This document shows positions 26,430 through 34,707 of a DNA stretch of 64,000 nucleotides, in pieces. Within the stretch, counting starts at the first letter, position 1; each line of letters starts with the position of its first letter. A model generated the notes under the pieces. The model saw only the letters and a program-made list of their open reading frames with translations, was not told the DNA's origin and searched no databases. This DNA is from Chryseobacterium edaphi (GTDB lineage: Bacteria; Bacteroidota; Bacteroidia; Flavobacteriales; Weeksellaceae). Made by a program: the position numbers and the translations under genes. The stretch spans positions 424,037-488,036 of the forward strand of contig NZ_JAOTEM010000003.1 of NCBI RefSeq assembly GCF_025628985.1, written 5' to 3'.

Positions 26430-28675
26430 GAAAGCAGATTTATATCATCTTCGCTATACTTTTAGGATTTGGATTAAAAGCACAGCAAAATATCGTTGTT
26501 CATAACTCAGGAAATACGATGTTCGCATCTTCAACTTCTGTGGTCGATAGCATAAAGTTAGATACCAATTATTCTAAATTTAAATTAACAGGAAACTCAA
26601 CGGTTTTAGACATTCCAAAAACAGTGATTGACAGTCTTACATTTACTTCAAACACCGTAAATCTGACTAAAATTTATATCATTTATAAAGGAACTGACAA
26701 TGCAACAATCATTAATCCGTATGCAAATCAGGGAGTTAACATTACTGCAACCGGAGGAACCGTAAATGTTGTTTCTACTGCTGCAATCAGCAATCTGGAA
26801 TATAATTTATTGGGAACAAGCTCAACCGGAAGTTTAACAATGAGCTCTACTCTTCCTGCAAATTTCGTCATGAATAATTTGAATCTGACGAATTCTTCTG
26901 GAGCAGCAATCAATATTACAGGAGGACAGATCCATACATTTACATTACAAGCAGGAACTACAAATTCTCTCATAGACGGCTCTTCAAGTACTAAAAATGG
27001 AACATTACAAACCGACGGAAAAATTATTTTTAACGGAACAGGAACTTTAAATATCACCGGAATTAAAAAACACGGAATTTCCACTTCTGCAGGAATCGAA
27101 GTGCAAAGCGGAACATTGAAAGTTCTCGCTGCTGCTTCAGACGGATTTCATTCCGAAGGATTCACGATGACCAACGGAATGGTCAATATTATTGCTACTG
27201 CAGACGCAATTGATGCAGGAGACAGCGCAGTTTCTATTTCGGGAGGAAATATTACGACAACTTTAGCTTCCGCAGATGTAAAGGCGATAAAAACCGGAAC
27301 TTCTACGATTACCATTTCAGGAGGAACAATTAATCTTACTTTGACCGGAGCACAATCTAAAGCAATCAGCGCAAAAGGCAACATTACTTTTGGTGGCGGA
27401 ACAGTAACTGCAAATCTTTCCGGAGCAGCGGTTTTAACAGCTTCAGGAACAGGATTTGATCCTTCATTCTCAACAGCGATTAAAACTGATGCAAATGTGA
27501 TTATCAACAGCGGAACTTTAAATTTAGGTTTGGCATCCACAGCCAACGGAGGAAAAGGGATTTCTGCAACGCAAAACGTTACCATTAACGGAGGATCTGT
27601 AACAATTACCACAGCAGGAAACGGCGCAACTTATACGAATACAACGGGAGTTTTAGATTCTTACTCGTCTTCCGCAATTTCCGCAGATGGAAATCTTTTA
27701 ATTAGCGCCGGAACGGTCACGACCACAAGTTCGGGGACAGGAGGAAAAGGCCTAAAAGCAGACGGTACAGTTACCATAGGAACCACAACAGGAAATCCTA
27801 TTCTTCTTATTAAAACTTTAGGAGCCAGATTTTTGGTTTCAGGAACAGATTACAGTCATCCGAAAACATTGGTTGCAACAGGCGCAATCACCATCAATAA
27901 CGGAAATAATACATTCACTTCTACTGACGACGGGATTCATTCGGATGCATCGATTACCATAAATGGAGGGACAAATACAGTATCTGCAATATCTGCAACT
28001 ACAGGAGTTGGTGAAGGTGTAGAAGCGCCAATTATTACTTTTACAGGTGGAGTAAACAATATCACTGCTTCCAACGACGGAATCAATGCAACATACGGAA
28101 CAGTTTCAGGAGGAACAGAATCTAACGACAACAGTCATCTTTATATATCCGGTGGAATTGTAATCGTAGCAGGAAGCGATGCCATCGACAGCAACGGAAA
28201 CATTACCATCACCGGAGGAACAACGATCGTCAACGGACCAACCAATCAACCGGAAGAAGGAATTGATTACAACGGAACTTTTCTGATGAATGGCGGAATT
28301 TTAATTTCGGCAGGATCAAATTCAAATATGACAAAAGCAATGAGTCTTACTTCAACTCAGGTCGGAATGTATTTAAAATCGAGTGCACAACTTGCAACGA
28401 CTTCCGTTTTACACATCGAGAATGCAGCCGGAACAGAAATGGTGACTTTCAAACCTAAAAACGGAGTTTATTATTTCCATTTCTCTAGCCCGAATCTTTC
28501 TCAGGGAACGAGCTACAAAGTTTATTTCGGAGGAACTTACACAGGAGGAAGCTATGTGGGTGGAACTACAGGATGGGGATTATATACAGGTGGAACTTAT
28601 TCTACGTCTGGAGGAACTTTAAAAAGCACTTTTACAACTTCAACAACAGCCAAAGTAAACACGGTTTCATTTTAA
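26426..28675 (+). CDS. secreted carbohydrate-binding protein (DUF4353 / Cthe_2159-like beta-helix)
   Basis: A 749-residue exported protein. Signal peptide 1-19 (MRKQIYIIFAILLGFGLKAQ); residues of about 20-80 repeat the small domain of its operon partner. The rest is a long repetitive parallel beta-helix with many short Thr/Gly/Asn repeats such as VTINGGSVTITTAG, ISGGNITTTLAS and DDGIHSDASITINGGT. The SDGFHSEG, DAIDAGDSAVSISGG and DDGIHSD acidic turns are typical of the Cthe_2159 family, which binds polygalacturonate-like polymers and calcium. It lacks a type A domain of its own, whereas the small upstream partner has one. Substrate choice is not deducible from sequence. A terminator follows. 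Confidence 0.8.
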   Translation: MRKQIYIIFAILLGFGLKAQQNIVVHNSGNTMFASSTSVVDSIKLDTNYSKFKLTGNSTVLDIPKTVIDSLTFTSNTVNLTKIYIIYKGTDNATIINPYANQGVNITATGGTVNVVSTAAISNLEYNLLGTSSTGSLTMSSTLPANFVMNNLNLTNSSGAAINITGGQIHTFTLQAGTTNSLIDGSSSTKNGTLQTDGKIIFNGTGTLNITGIKKHGISTSAGIEVQSGTLKVLAAASDGFHSEGFTMTNGMVNIIATADAIDAGDSAVSISGGNITTTLASADVKAIKTGTSTITISGGTINLTLTGAQSKAISAKGNITFGGGTVTANLSGAAVLTASGTGFDPSFSTAIKTDANVIINSGTLNLGLASTANGGKGISATQNVTINGGSVTITTAGNGATYTNTTGVLDSYSSSAISADGNLLISAGTVTTTSSGTGGKGLKADGTVTIGTTTGNPILLIKTLGARFLVSGTDYSHPKTLVATGAITINNGNNTFTSTDDGIHSDASITINGGTNTVSAISATTGVGEGVEAPIITFTGGVNNITASNDGINATYGTVSGGTESNDNSHLYISGGIVIVAGSDAIDSNGNITITGGTTIVNGPTNQPEEGIDYNGTFLMNGGILISAGSNSNMTKAMSLTSTQVGMYLKSSAQLATTSVLHIENAAGTEMVTFKPKNGVYYFHFSSPNLSQGTSYKVYFGGTYTGGSYVGGTTGWGLYTGGTYSTSGGTLKSTFTTSTTAKVNTVSF

Positions 28676-28702
28676 CAAAAAATAAATTTTAAATTGATTT
28701 TC

Positions 28703-28735
28703 AAAACCTCTTCAATAAAATTGAGAGGTTTTTTA
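28703..28735 (+). terminator. rho-independent terminator
   Basis: AAAACCTCTTCAAT and ATTGAGAGGTTTT pair with one bulged T and run into T residues, 28 bases after the stop at 28675. Confidence 0.8.
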
Positions 28736-28743
28736 TATTTTTG
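28736..28743 (+). promoter_or_regulatory. Bacteroidota -7 promoter element
   Basis: TATTTTTG fits TAnnTTTG and abuts the preceding terminator; 35 bases before the ATG at 28779. Confidence 0.6.
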
Positions 28744-28778
28744 AAACACTATCCATTTCAAAATATTCAAACAACACA

Positions 28779-29885
28779 ATGACTAAGAAAAATTTCGCAT
28801 TTTTATATTTCGTAGTTCTAATATTGAGTTTAGCTTCTTGTCAAAAACCTGAAGCCGTAAAAGCTCCTGTTGATAAGAAAGCAATTGCAGATTCTGCAGT
28901 CAATCTTTATAAAAGAAAACTCTACACAACTCAGATCGACTCTATTTTAAAAAAATATAATTTCAACGGAAGTGTTGCGGTTTTTAAAGATTCAGTAGAA
29001 ATTTATAGAAAGGATAATGGTTTTTCTGATTTAAAAAATGAAAAAAACATTGACAATCAAACGATTTTTGCGATCGGATCAGTCAGCAAACAATTTACCT
29101 CTGTTTTGATTTTATTAAAAATGGAGGAAGAAAAATTGAATCTTGAAGATAAAGTCTCAAAATATTTAAGAGAATTTCAGACTAAACAATACGAAAACAT
29201 CACGATTCATCAACTTTTGAATCACACTTCTGGATTGAATAATTTCGGAGAAAAACTATTGTTTAAAAGCGGGTCAGGTTTTAATTATTCCAATGACGGC
29301 TTCAATGCTTTAGGAAAAATAATTGAAAAAGTGTCGGGGAAATCTTATGATGAAAATGTGATAGATTTATTTAAAAAAGTCGGGATGAGAAATTCTTCCA
29401 CAGGAAATCTTTTTGAAGGTGAAAATTTTGCAGGAGCCTATTTAGGAAATCAAAAAAATTTTGAAAAAATTGCCAACATGCCCAAAAGATTAGGCAACAG
29501 AGAAATCGGAATTGCTGCAGGCGGAATTCTCTCAACAATTGATGATCTGCATCTATGGAACAACTATCTCTACTCAGGAAAAGTAATACAGCCGGAAACT
29601 TTAAAAAATTTTTTAAATAAAAGTGCCGAAAGACAACATCCGATTTTCGGAAAGATGGGTTACGGTTACGGAATTATGATGAACATCGGAAAACCTTTAT
29701 GCTACTTTCACAGCGGTTATATCAAAGGATCACCATCACTCAATATTTATTATCCAGAAACCAACACTTCAGTGATTATTTTATCGAATATTGCTGATGA
29801 AGAAAAAGGAAAAAGCAACACATTCAAACCTCATCGTGAGATCAAGAATTTTACAGATATGATGGAAAATATTTCTATTAATTAG
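28779..29885 (+). CDS. serine hydrolase lipoprotein, beta-lactamase class C / PBP4-like fold
   Basis: A 368-residue protein with a lipoprotein signal (MTKKNFAFLYFVVLILSLASC, lipobox LASC). The catalytic Ser-x-x-Lys is in IGSVSKQFTS (about residue 105), the second motif Tyr-x-Asn is in FNYSNDGFNALG, and HSGYIKGSP near the C-terminus stands in for the third (K/H)xG motif. Family members hydrolyse D-amino peptides, esters or cell-wall stem peptides; real beta-lactamase activity is not implied. Anchoring at the outer or inner membrane is inferred from the lipobox. It converges on the next gene with an 8-base overlap of the two 3' ends. Confidence 0.85.
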   Translation: MTKKNFAFLYFVVLILSLASCQKPEAVKAPVDKKAIADSAVNLYKRKLYTTQIDSILKKYNFNGSVAVFKDSVEIYRKDNGFSDLKNEKNIDNQTIFAIGSVSKQFTSVLILLKMEEEKLNLEDKVSKYLREFQTKQYENITIHQLLNHTSGLNNFGEKLLFKSGSGFNYSNDGFNALGKIIEKVSGKSYDENVIDLFKKVGMRNSSTGNLFEGENFAGAYLGNQKNFEKIANMPKRLGNREIGIAAGGILSTIDDLHLWNNYLYSGKVIQPETLKNFLNKSAERQHPIFGKMGYGYGIMMNIGKPLCYFHSGYIKGSPSLNIYYPETNTSVIILSNIADEEKGKSNTFKPHREIKNFTDMMENISIN

Positions 29886-30603
29886 CTTCTGAAATTTTAA
29901 TGAAACTATTAATTCTATCTAAAGTTTTATTATGCTCAAATAAATTGATCATTCCAAAAATCAAAATAATATGTGCTACAAAAGGAATCAAAAGCGTTAA
30001 TAAAAGAGAAACAGTATCAACCGGCAAATCTGTTTTAAAAAACTGAAAAGCAGAACCTCCTTTATGCATAACAATTTGTCCCATTGAAGAAAGACAGGCG
30101 ATAAGCAGGGTATTGTTTTGCTGATACATCGTATAAAACAACTTTCCTTTATATTTATAATCTATTCTGAAAAATTTTCTTTTTTTATAATGAAAAATCC
30201 ATAGTGCAATTGGAGCGAAAAATACCAATCCGTTTTGGATCTTAAATAAAATACCATAAAATTCCTGAGTTTTTGAAATATAAATCGCAAACAGATTAAT
30301 TACAAAAATCAAAGAAGCGATCAAAAAAGATTTCCTAAAAATGCTATTGTATTTTGCTTTTACAATTTTCTTCTCTAAAACAGAAACTTCTCCTGTGTAA
30401 AAAAGGAAATATTTGGTCATTTTAAATTCTGGTTCCCAAAGAATTTTAGTTTTAAAAAATGCCTCTTCAAAACTTAGCTTTTTATTGATTTGAAGATCAG
30501 AAACCTGTGAAATCATGTGATCACGAACTTCAAGTAAAATATCAAGTGGAAGTTTGTTTAAAATGAGATAATCATCTATTTGTTTTTCTTCTGTAGAAGT
30601 CAT
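29878..30603 (-). CDS. four-helix membrane protein co-encoded with PadR regulator (paralog 2)
   Basis: A 241-residue protein. A soluble N-terminal part of about 85 residues (IDDYLILNKLPLDILLEVRDHMISQVSDL, then KLSFEEAFFKTKILWEPEFKMTKY) is followed by four hydrophobic helices (about 90-110, 118-137, 162-182, 200-222). The N-terminal part is clearly related to that of the next upstream gene (SPVISNEIYDHFVVQISEL, NLSFQEAFLKTKLDWQYELEMVK), so these are tandem paralogs. Membrane proteins of this layout that follow a PadR gene are common in Bacteroidota, and the pair may act as a sensor or regulator-control unit; that is inference. It lies 12 bases after its paralog. Confidence 0.65.
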   Translation of the reverse strand: MTSTEEKQIDDYLILNKLPLDILLEVRDHMISQVSDLQINKKLSFEEAFFKTKILWEPEFKMTKYFLFYTGEVSVLEKKIVKAKYNSIFRKSFLIASLIFVINLFAIYISKTQEFYGILFKIQNGLVFFAPIALWIFHYKKRKFFRIDYKYKGKLFYTMYQQNNTLLIACLSSMGQIVMHKGGSAFQFFKTDLPVDTVSLLLTLLIPFVAHIILIFGMINLFEHNKTLDRINSFIKISEAN

Positions 30604-30615
30604 TATTCTAAATTT

Positions 30616-31227
30616 TTATAATAAAACATTTACTTTTTTACTTCTGAAATACAACAATTGAATCTGTACTGCAAAGGCATAAACAGAAAAAACTTTATTG
30701 ATTTCTTCATTCCAGAAACTGATACTTTGAGTAAAATAACCAACTCCTAAAAACAGGAATACTCCTAAAAGAATATTTTGCAAAATCAGAGGATGAAAAC
30801 TCAAATTATAATACTCTCTAAACTTCATCTTTTTGAAAACAAAATTGTAAAAGAGAAGAGAAACTAAAACCACTAACATTCCTATTTGTATCAGATAGAA
30901 ATAATCGCTCACAAAAAATAATATCACCAATCCCAGCAATGCAAAAATGGTTGATGAGACAATAATGTTTCTGAATCTCGACTGTAAAACGGTCTTTTCA
31001 ATTCTTGCGATTTTTTTGAACGAAAAAAGATCAGCTTTTACCATTTCCAGTTCATATTGCCAATCAAGTTTTGTTTTGAGAAATGCTTCCTGAAAACTCA
31101 GATTGTTTTTCATTAATTCTGAAATCTGCACAACAAAATGGTCGTAGATTTCATTAGAAATAACCGGACTCAAATTCTTTTTCTGAAGAAAAGCTTTTAT
31201 TTCATGTTCCTGAACGATGCTTATCAT
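30616..31227 (-). CDS. membrane protein co-encoded with PadR regulator (paralog 1)
   Basis: A 203-residue protein with a soluble N-terminal region of about 80 residues and four hydrophobic helices after it (VSSTIFALLGLVILFF is the first). Its ATG overlaps the stop of the PadR gene by four bases (ATGA), so translation is coupled to the regulator. It is a paralog of the 29878 gene, sharing the SF(Q/E)EAF(L/F)KTK motif. No enzyme motif is visible. The layout, PadR then two small membrane proteins, suggests that they are the direct targets and perhaps partners of the regulator. Confidence 0.65.
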   Translation of the reverse strand: MISIVQEHEIKAFLQKKNLSPVISNEIYDHFVVQISELMKNNLSFQEAFLKTKLDWQYELEMVKADLFSFKKIARIEKTVLQSRFRNIIVSSTIFALLGLVILFFVSDYFYLIQIGMLVVLVSLLFYNFVFKKMKFREYYNLSFHPLILQNILLGVFLFLGVGYFTQSISFWNEEINKVFSVYAFAVQIQLLYFRSKKVNVLL

Positions 31228-31547
31228 ATATTAAAAATGGTATTAAGATTAAATAGATAGGTTTTCATTTCAGCTTCCTGAGTAGCCTGTTGTTTTTTCC
31301 CTTTTTCTGTTAAAAGATAATATTTGCGGTCTCTTCCATTGATTTTTTGAATTTCAGAAGTAATCAAACCATCACCTTCCAACTTGTGCAACAGAGGATA
31401 CAATGCGCCTTCTGTCATTTCCAGCTCGCCTTCCGTGAGCTCTTTTGCACGCTGAGTCATTTGATAACCATACATTTTTACCTCTTTTGAAAGCAATTTC
31501 AAAATGATGTTTTGTAACGTTCCTTTGTAAAGACTGTTGTTTTTCAA
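31224..31547 (-). CDS. PadR family transcriptional regulator
   Basis: A 107-residue winged-helix DNA-binding protein. The start is a TTG at 31547; the family opening (LYKGTLQNIILKLL) follows within a few residues, so no other start fits. MYGYQMTQRAKELTEGELEMTEGALYPLLHKLEGDGLI is the diagnostic PadR recognition-helix and wing block, and GRDRKYYLLTEKGKK completes the wing. PadR proteins are usually dimeric repressors that respond to a small molecule. It heads an operon with two membrane proteins, and a strong palindromic site covers its own promoter, so autoregulation is likely. Confidence 0.92.
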   Translation of the reverse strand: MKNNSLYKGTLQNIILKLLSKEVKMYGYQMTQRAKELTEGELEMTEGALYPLLHKLEGDGLITSEIQKINGRDRKYYLLTEKGKKQQATQEAEMKTYLFNLNTIFNI

Positions 31548-31555
31548 TTGTCGAT

Positions 31556-31597
31556 TTTATACATAACAAATTTATATATAATTTTCTTATGTATAAA
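31556..31597. promoter_or_regulatory. probable PadR operator, 11-bp perfect inverted repeat
   Basis: TTTATACATAA (31556-31566) and TTATGTATAAA (31587-31597) are perfect complements separated by 20 bases. Each half is itself nearly palindromic (TTAT-AC-ATAA). The minus-strand -7 element lies in the spacer, and the divergent gene at 31639 begins 42 bases away. Confidence 0.65.
31567..31574 (-). promoter_or_regulatory. Bacteroidota -7 promoter element of the padR operon
   Basis: Minus strand TAAATTTG fits TAnnTTTG, 19 bases before the TTG start at 31547. Confidence 0.65.
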
Positions 31598-31638
31598 GTT
31601 TTAATCTGAGTAATTTTAAAAAGTTTATTTTTAATCAT

Positions 31639-32166
31639 ATGAAAAAAATGTATTTCATCGCCATTTATCCGCCTCAGGAAATTATTGATGAGGTGAAAGT
31701 TTTTAAAAAAGATTTAGCTTCAAATTATAATAATTCAAAAGCATTAAAGAATGATGCTCATATCACATTATTTCCGCCTTTTGAAAGAGAACTTGATTTA
31801 GAAAATGATATTCATGTGGCATTTCAGAAAATTGACACCAATATTCCGCCATTTGAAATTACATTAAATGGTTTTGGAAGTTTTCCGAATCCTAAAAATC
31901 CTGTTCTGTATATAGAGCCGGAAGAAAATCAAGGTTTAACGGATTTACATTCAAGAGTAAAGGAAAGATTTAATTTTAAAAATTATTCATTCCATCCTCA
32001 TGTTACAGTGGGTTACAGAGATTTGACTTGGGAAAATTACGTGAAAGCGTGGGAAGTCTATAACGGAAAAGAATTTAAAACTAAATTCACCGTCGACAAA
32101 ATCACACTTCTCCGCCATGATGGAAAATGGGTTCCGATTGCAGAAAAGAAGCTTTCCTCGAAATAA
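31639..32166 (+). CDS. 2'-5' RNA ligase / 2H phosphoesterase family protein
   Basis: A 175-residue cytoplasmic protein of the 2H superfamily. The two His-x-Thr motifs that define the active site are HITLFPPF (about residue 42) and HVTVGYR (about residue 120). Bacterial members hydrolyse or form 2'-5' or cyclic phosphodiester bonds; the natural substrate is often unknown. The length is usual. It diverges from the padR operon, and its upstream region contains the inverted repeat at 31556-31597, so it could share that control. A bidirectional terminator follows. Confidence 0.88.
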   Translation: MKKMYFIAIYPPQEIIDEVKVFKKDLASNYNNSKALKNDAHITLFPPFERELDLENDIHVAFQKIDTNIPPFEITLNGFGSFPNPKNPVLYIEPEENQGLTDLHSRVKERFNFKNYSFHPHVTVGYRDLTWENYVKAWEVYNGKEFKTKFTVDKITLLRHDGKWVPIAEKKLSSK

Positions 32167-32167
32167 A

Positions 32168-32196
32168 AAAACCGACCTGAAAAAGTCGGTTTTAAT
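32168..32196. terminator. bidirectional terminator between convergent genes
   Basis: ACCGAC (32171-32176) pairs with GTCGGT (32185-32190), with an A run before and T residues after, so it works for the 31639 gene (+) and the 32216 gene (-). Confidence 0.8.
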
Positions 32197-32215
32197 TTAA
32201 TATTATTTAAAAATT

Positions 32216-33580
32216 TTATTCTTTAATAATTTTCTGAGAAATAATTAAATTTTTATTTTCGGTAGCGGTCATTGTATAAACTCCTGAAGGCAGATTTTGA
32301 ATATTTACATAAACTGTTGCAGCATCTTTCAACTCAAATTTCACAGGAATTACTTTACCAGAAGCATCGTAAAGATTTATTTTTAAATCTTTAGCAAAGT
32401 CTGATTTTCCTCTGATGAAAAATTCTGTATTTGCCGGATTTGGATAAATGGTAAATCTTCTTTCTTCCGCTTTTATTTCGGAAGTTCCCAAAGTTGTTTT
32501 GTTTAAAGTCCAGGATACATTCGTAAAATGAACCGTTCCGTGATTATCGGTTTTTACCAAGGCTGTGTTATCTGTCACTGAGAAAAGCAAGGTATTGTTT
32601 CCGCTATTGAGTTGAGCAGGAGTAACTGTCAATGTATTTGTTGTGGCAGCTAAAACGGTTCCGTTTAAAGTCCATGTATTGACCAATGTATTTGGAATCG
32701 GAAGGATTTCATTTACAGTAAAAGTAACATTTGCGTTTGCATTGACTGCACTTGCATTCGCAGGAGTATAAGAATCTACAGGAGAAACCAGTGAATGAAT
32801 TTTTTCAATAATTCTTTCTTTACAAACCGAACAAAACTGCTGATTGAGATACCTCATCTCACAACTTTGATGCGGTCTGAACCAGGTCGGGCTTTCTGCA
32901 TGAGGAAAAACGCCGATTGAATTTAGACCTACCCAATTTTTCCATTTTATCGTAGCCGGATTTGAAGTTTGCGTCTTATTCGGAGCTTCCCCGGTACCTG
33001 CAAACCAGTATTCATCGGCTAAGTTTCCAAAAGAATGACCTAATTCGTGTACTACGATTTCATTTGCAGCTGTAGCTAATGAAGCAAAAGCATACGTTCC
33101 GCCACAACCACCATATTCAGTAGAATTTCCAAGAACATAGGTGATATCATAATCAGGAACATTTGCTGCTAAAACCTGAGCAACTTTGTTTGTCGTGTTG
33201 CTATAAATACATCTGTGAACACCAACATCAAACGTAGATCCTAAATAATTATTGGGATTTGAAACAGGAATTATTGGTTCTGTAACATCAGTGGCTGTTC
33301 CGGGATGCTTCACACCGGTTTCCGCAGAAATTACCTTGACAGCATAAGCATTAAAATAATTTTTATATTCCGTGTAAGGACTTTTTGTAAAAAGATAATT
33401 GACAGTATTCTGTGCAGACGTGACAAAAACCGGAAGTTGCGCTACCGTAAAACCATCTCCCAAAACGGCTATATTGATTCGCTTATCATTTGATCCGTTT
33501 TGCAGCAAAGGCACGGTATCAAATGTCTGTGAAAAACAAAATGAACTGCTCACCAACAGAATTGATAAATATTTTTTCAT
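32216..33580 (-). CDS. secreted M64 family metallopeptidase with T9SS type A domain
   Basis: A 454-residue exported protease. Signal peptide MKKYLSILLVSSSFCFSQ. The zinc site is HELGHSFGNLADEYW (about residue 178): two His in HExxH with the family's later Asp/Glu in DEY, as in the IgA-peptidase-like M64 family. INIAVLGDGFT near the N-terminus is another family block. An Ig-like domain (VNANANVTFTVNEI, LVNTWTLNGTVL) follows, then a type A sorting domain (RFTIYPNPANTEFFIRG, then LPSGVYTMTATENKNLIISQKIIKE) for T9SS export. It begins 2 bases after the stop of the upstream gene, so the two form an operon. Confidence 0.9.
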   Translation of the reverse strand: MKKYLSILLVSSSFCFSQTFDTVPLLQNGSNDKRINIAVLGDGFTVAQLPVFVTSAQNTVNYLFTKSPYTEYKNYFNAYAVKVISAETGVKHPGTATDVTEPIIPVSNPNNYLGSTFDVGVHRCIYSNTTNKVAQVLAANVPDYDITYVLGNSTEYGGCGGTYAFASLATAANEIVVHELGHSFGNLADEYWFAGTGEAPNKTQTSNPATIKWKNWVGLNSIGVFPHAESPTWFRPHQSCEMRYLNQQFCSVCKERIIEKIHSLVSPVDSYTPANASAVNANANVTFTVNEILPIPNTLVNTWTLNGTVLAATTNTLTVTPAQLNSGNNTLLFSVTDNTALVKTDNHGTVHFTNVSWTLNKTTLGTSEIKAEERRFTIYPNPANTEFFIRGKSDFAKDLKINLYDASGKVIPVKFELKDAATVYVNIQNLPSGVYTMTATENKNLIISQKIIKE

Positions 33581-33582
33581 GA

Positions 33583-34062
33583 TTAAAAGTTTTGAGTGAA
33601 AAGTAATTGTTTCTTCGAATCGGTGATTTTCTCGATTTTCACAGATTTTATTTCTGCAGAATATGGAAATCTTACGCTAAATTCGCTTTCGTTCAGTTTC
33701 AATTGACGTCTTTCAATTTTATCACCAAAACTTTCCAATTGAGGATTCAAAGGATCTTCAATGCTTTGTCTGATGATTTCTTTTCCTCTTCCATTGCTTA
33801 AGGTAATCAATAAGTCCCCATTTTTCACTTCATCCTCATTAAAAACCGGTTTAGATTTCATTTTTCCCTTGACAATTTTGTTTTCTACCAAAGAAATTTT
33901 TTCTAAACCTGAACCATTTTTATTTATCTTAAAAAAAAGATAAGAAATCTGATTTTCGCTTTGTACACTTGTTTTTTGCGCGTTCTGAGATTGGCTTTTG
34001 AGTTGAGAGCCACCAAAGAAAAACAAAATACTGACAGTCAATAAATTAGTAAACCTTTTCAT
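33583..34062 (-). CDS. small secreted protein upstream of the M64 peptidase
   Basis: A 159-residue exported protein with signal peptide MKRFTNLLTVSILFFFGGSQLKSQ. The mature part is polar and predicted strand-rich (NQISYLFFKINKNGSGLEKISLVENK). No family is recognised and there is no sorting domain, so it is probably periplasmic. It lies 2 bases upstream of the M64 peptidase in the same direction, which suggests a helper, inhibitor or propeptide-like role; that is inference only. Confidence 0.65.
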   Translation of the reverse strand: MKRFTNLLTVSILFFFGGSQLKSQSQNAQKTSVQSENQISYLFFKINKNGSGLEKISLVENKIVKGKMKSKPVFNEDEVKNGDLLITLSNGRGKEIIRQSIEDPLNPQLESFGDKIERRQLKLNESEFSVRFPYSAEIKSVKIEKITDSKKQLLFTQNF

Positions 34063-34135
34063 GTAAGTTTTTTTACTAATTTATAAAAAGTATGGATAAG
34101 TTGACTGAAATATTTAAAAAAAATGAAGAATGTTC

Positions 34136-34143
34136 TATCTTTG
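34136..34143 (+). promoter_or_regulatory. Bacteroidota -7 promoter element that decides the ruvC start
   Basis: TATCTTTG fits TAnnTTTG and ends 5 bases before the ATG at 34149. It lies inside the longer frame opening at 34092, which supports 34149 as start and a leaderless transcript. Confidence 0.55.
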
Positions 34144-34148
34144 ACCCA

Positions 34149-34706
34149 ATGATTCCAACAGAGAAAATAATTTTAGGCATAGACCCAGGAACTGCCATTA
34201 TGGGTTTTGGACTGATTTCGGTGAAAAAGGGAAAGATGGAAATGATATCTATTCATGAACTCATTTTGAAAAAATATCCGAATCACGAGACAAAACTGAA
34301 ATATATTTTCGATAAAACTCTTGCATTGATTGACGAATTTCATCCTGATGAAGTTGCGCTCGAAGCTCCTTTCTTTGGTAAAAACGTACAATCGATGTTA
34401 AAATTGGGTCGTGCTCAAGGTGTTGCGATGGCTGCAAGTCTGCACAGAAATATCCCTATTACCGAATATTCTCCAAAAAAAATAAAAATGGCGATCACCG
34501 GAAACGGAAATGCCAGTAAAGAGCAGGTTGCAGGAATGCTACAGAATCTTTTGAATTTAAAAGAATTTCCAACGAAATATCTGGATGCAACTGATGGTTT
34601 GGCTGTCGCCGTCTGTCATCATTTTAATTCGGGAACGATTGCTGATACAAAATCTTACACGGGTTGGGAAAGCTTTTTGAAACAGAATCCTGATCGTTTG
34701 AAGTAG
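34149..34706 (+). CDS. ruvC: crossover junction endodeoxyribonuclease RuvC
   Basis: A 185-residue Holliday-junction resolvase that cuts four-way junctions with RuvAB in recombination repair; cytoplasmic. I chose the ATG at 34149 (MIPTEKIILGIDPG) because the family is about 185 residues long, the upstream 19 codons are not conserved in kind, and a promoter element lies within them. Catalytic acids: Asp in GIDPGTAIMGFG, Glu in VALEAPFFGKNVQS, and the two Asp of YLDATDGLAVAVCHH. KLGRAQGVAM is the family helix. It diverges from the 33583 operon and ends one base before the convergent gene at 34708. Confidence 0.95.
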   Translation: MIPTEKIILGIDPGTAIMGFGLISVKKGKMEMISIHELILKKYPNHETKLKYIFDKTLALIDEFHPDEVALEAPFFGKNVQSMLKLGRAQGVAMAASLHRNIPITEYSPKKIKMAITGNGNASKEQVAGMLQNLLNLKEFPTKYLDATDGLAVAVCHHFNSGTIADTKSYTGWESFLKQNPDRLK

Positions 34707-34707
34707 A

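Noticed and set aside
27148..27612. Antisense frame of 154 codons inside the beta-helix gene
   Set aside because: Shadow of the biased, repetitive codon use in 26426-28675; no independent signals.
26900..28300. CRISPR-like regular short repeats
   Set aside because: The repeats are coding, imperfect and in frame, and belong to a beta-helix protein. No CRISPR array or cas gene is seen in the window.
29878..29885. Overlap of the two convergent genes as a sign of frameshift
   Set aside because: Both proteins end naturally, and an 8-base overlap of convergent 3' ends is ordinary.
31372..31638. Minus-strand frame of 88 codons overlapping padR
   Set aside because: Different frame from the recognisable PadR protein and runs across its promoter and operator.
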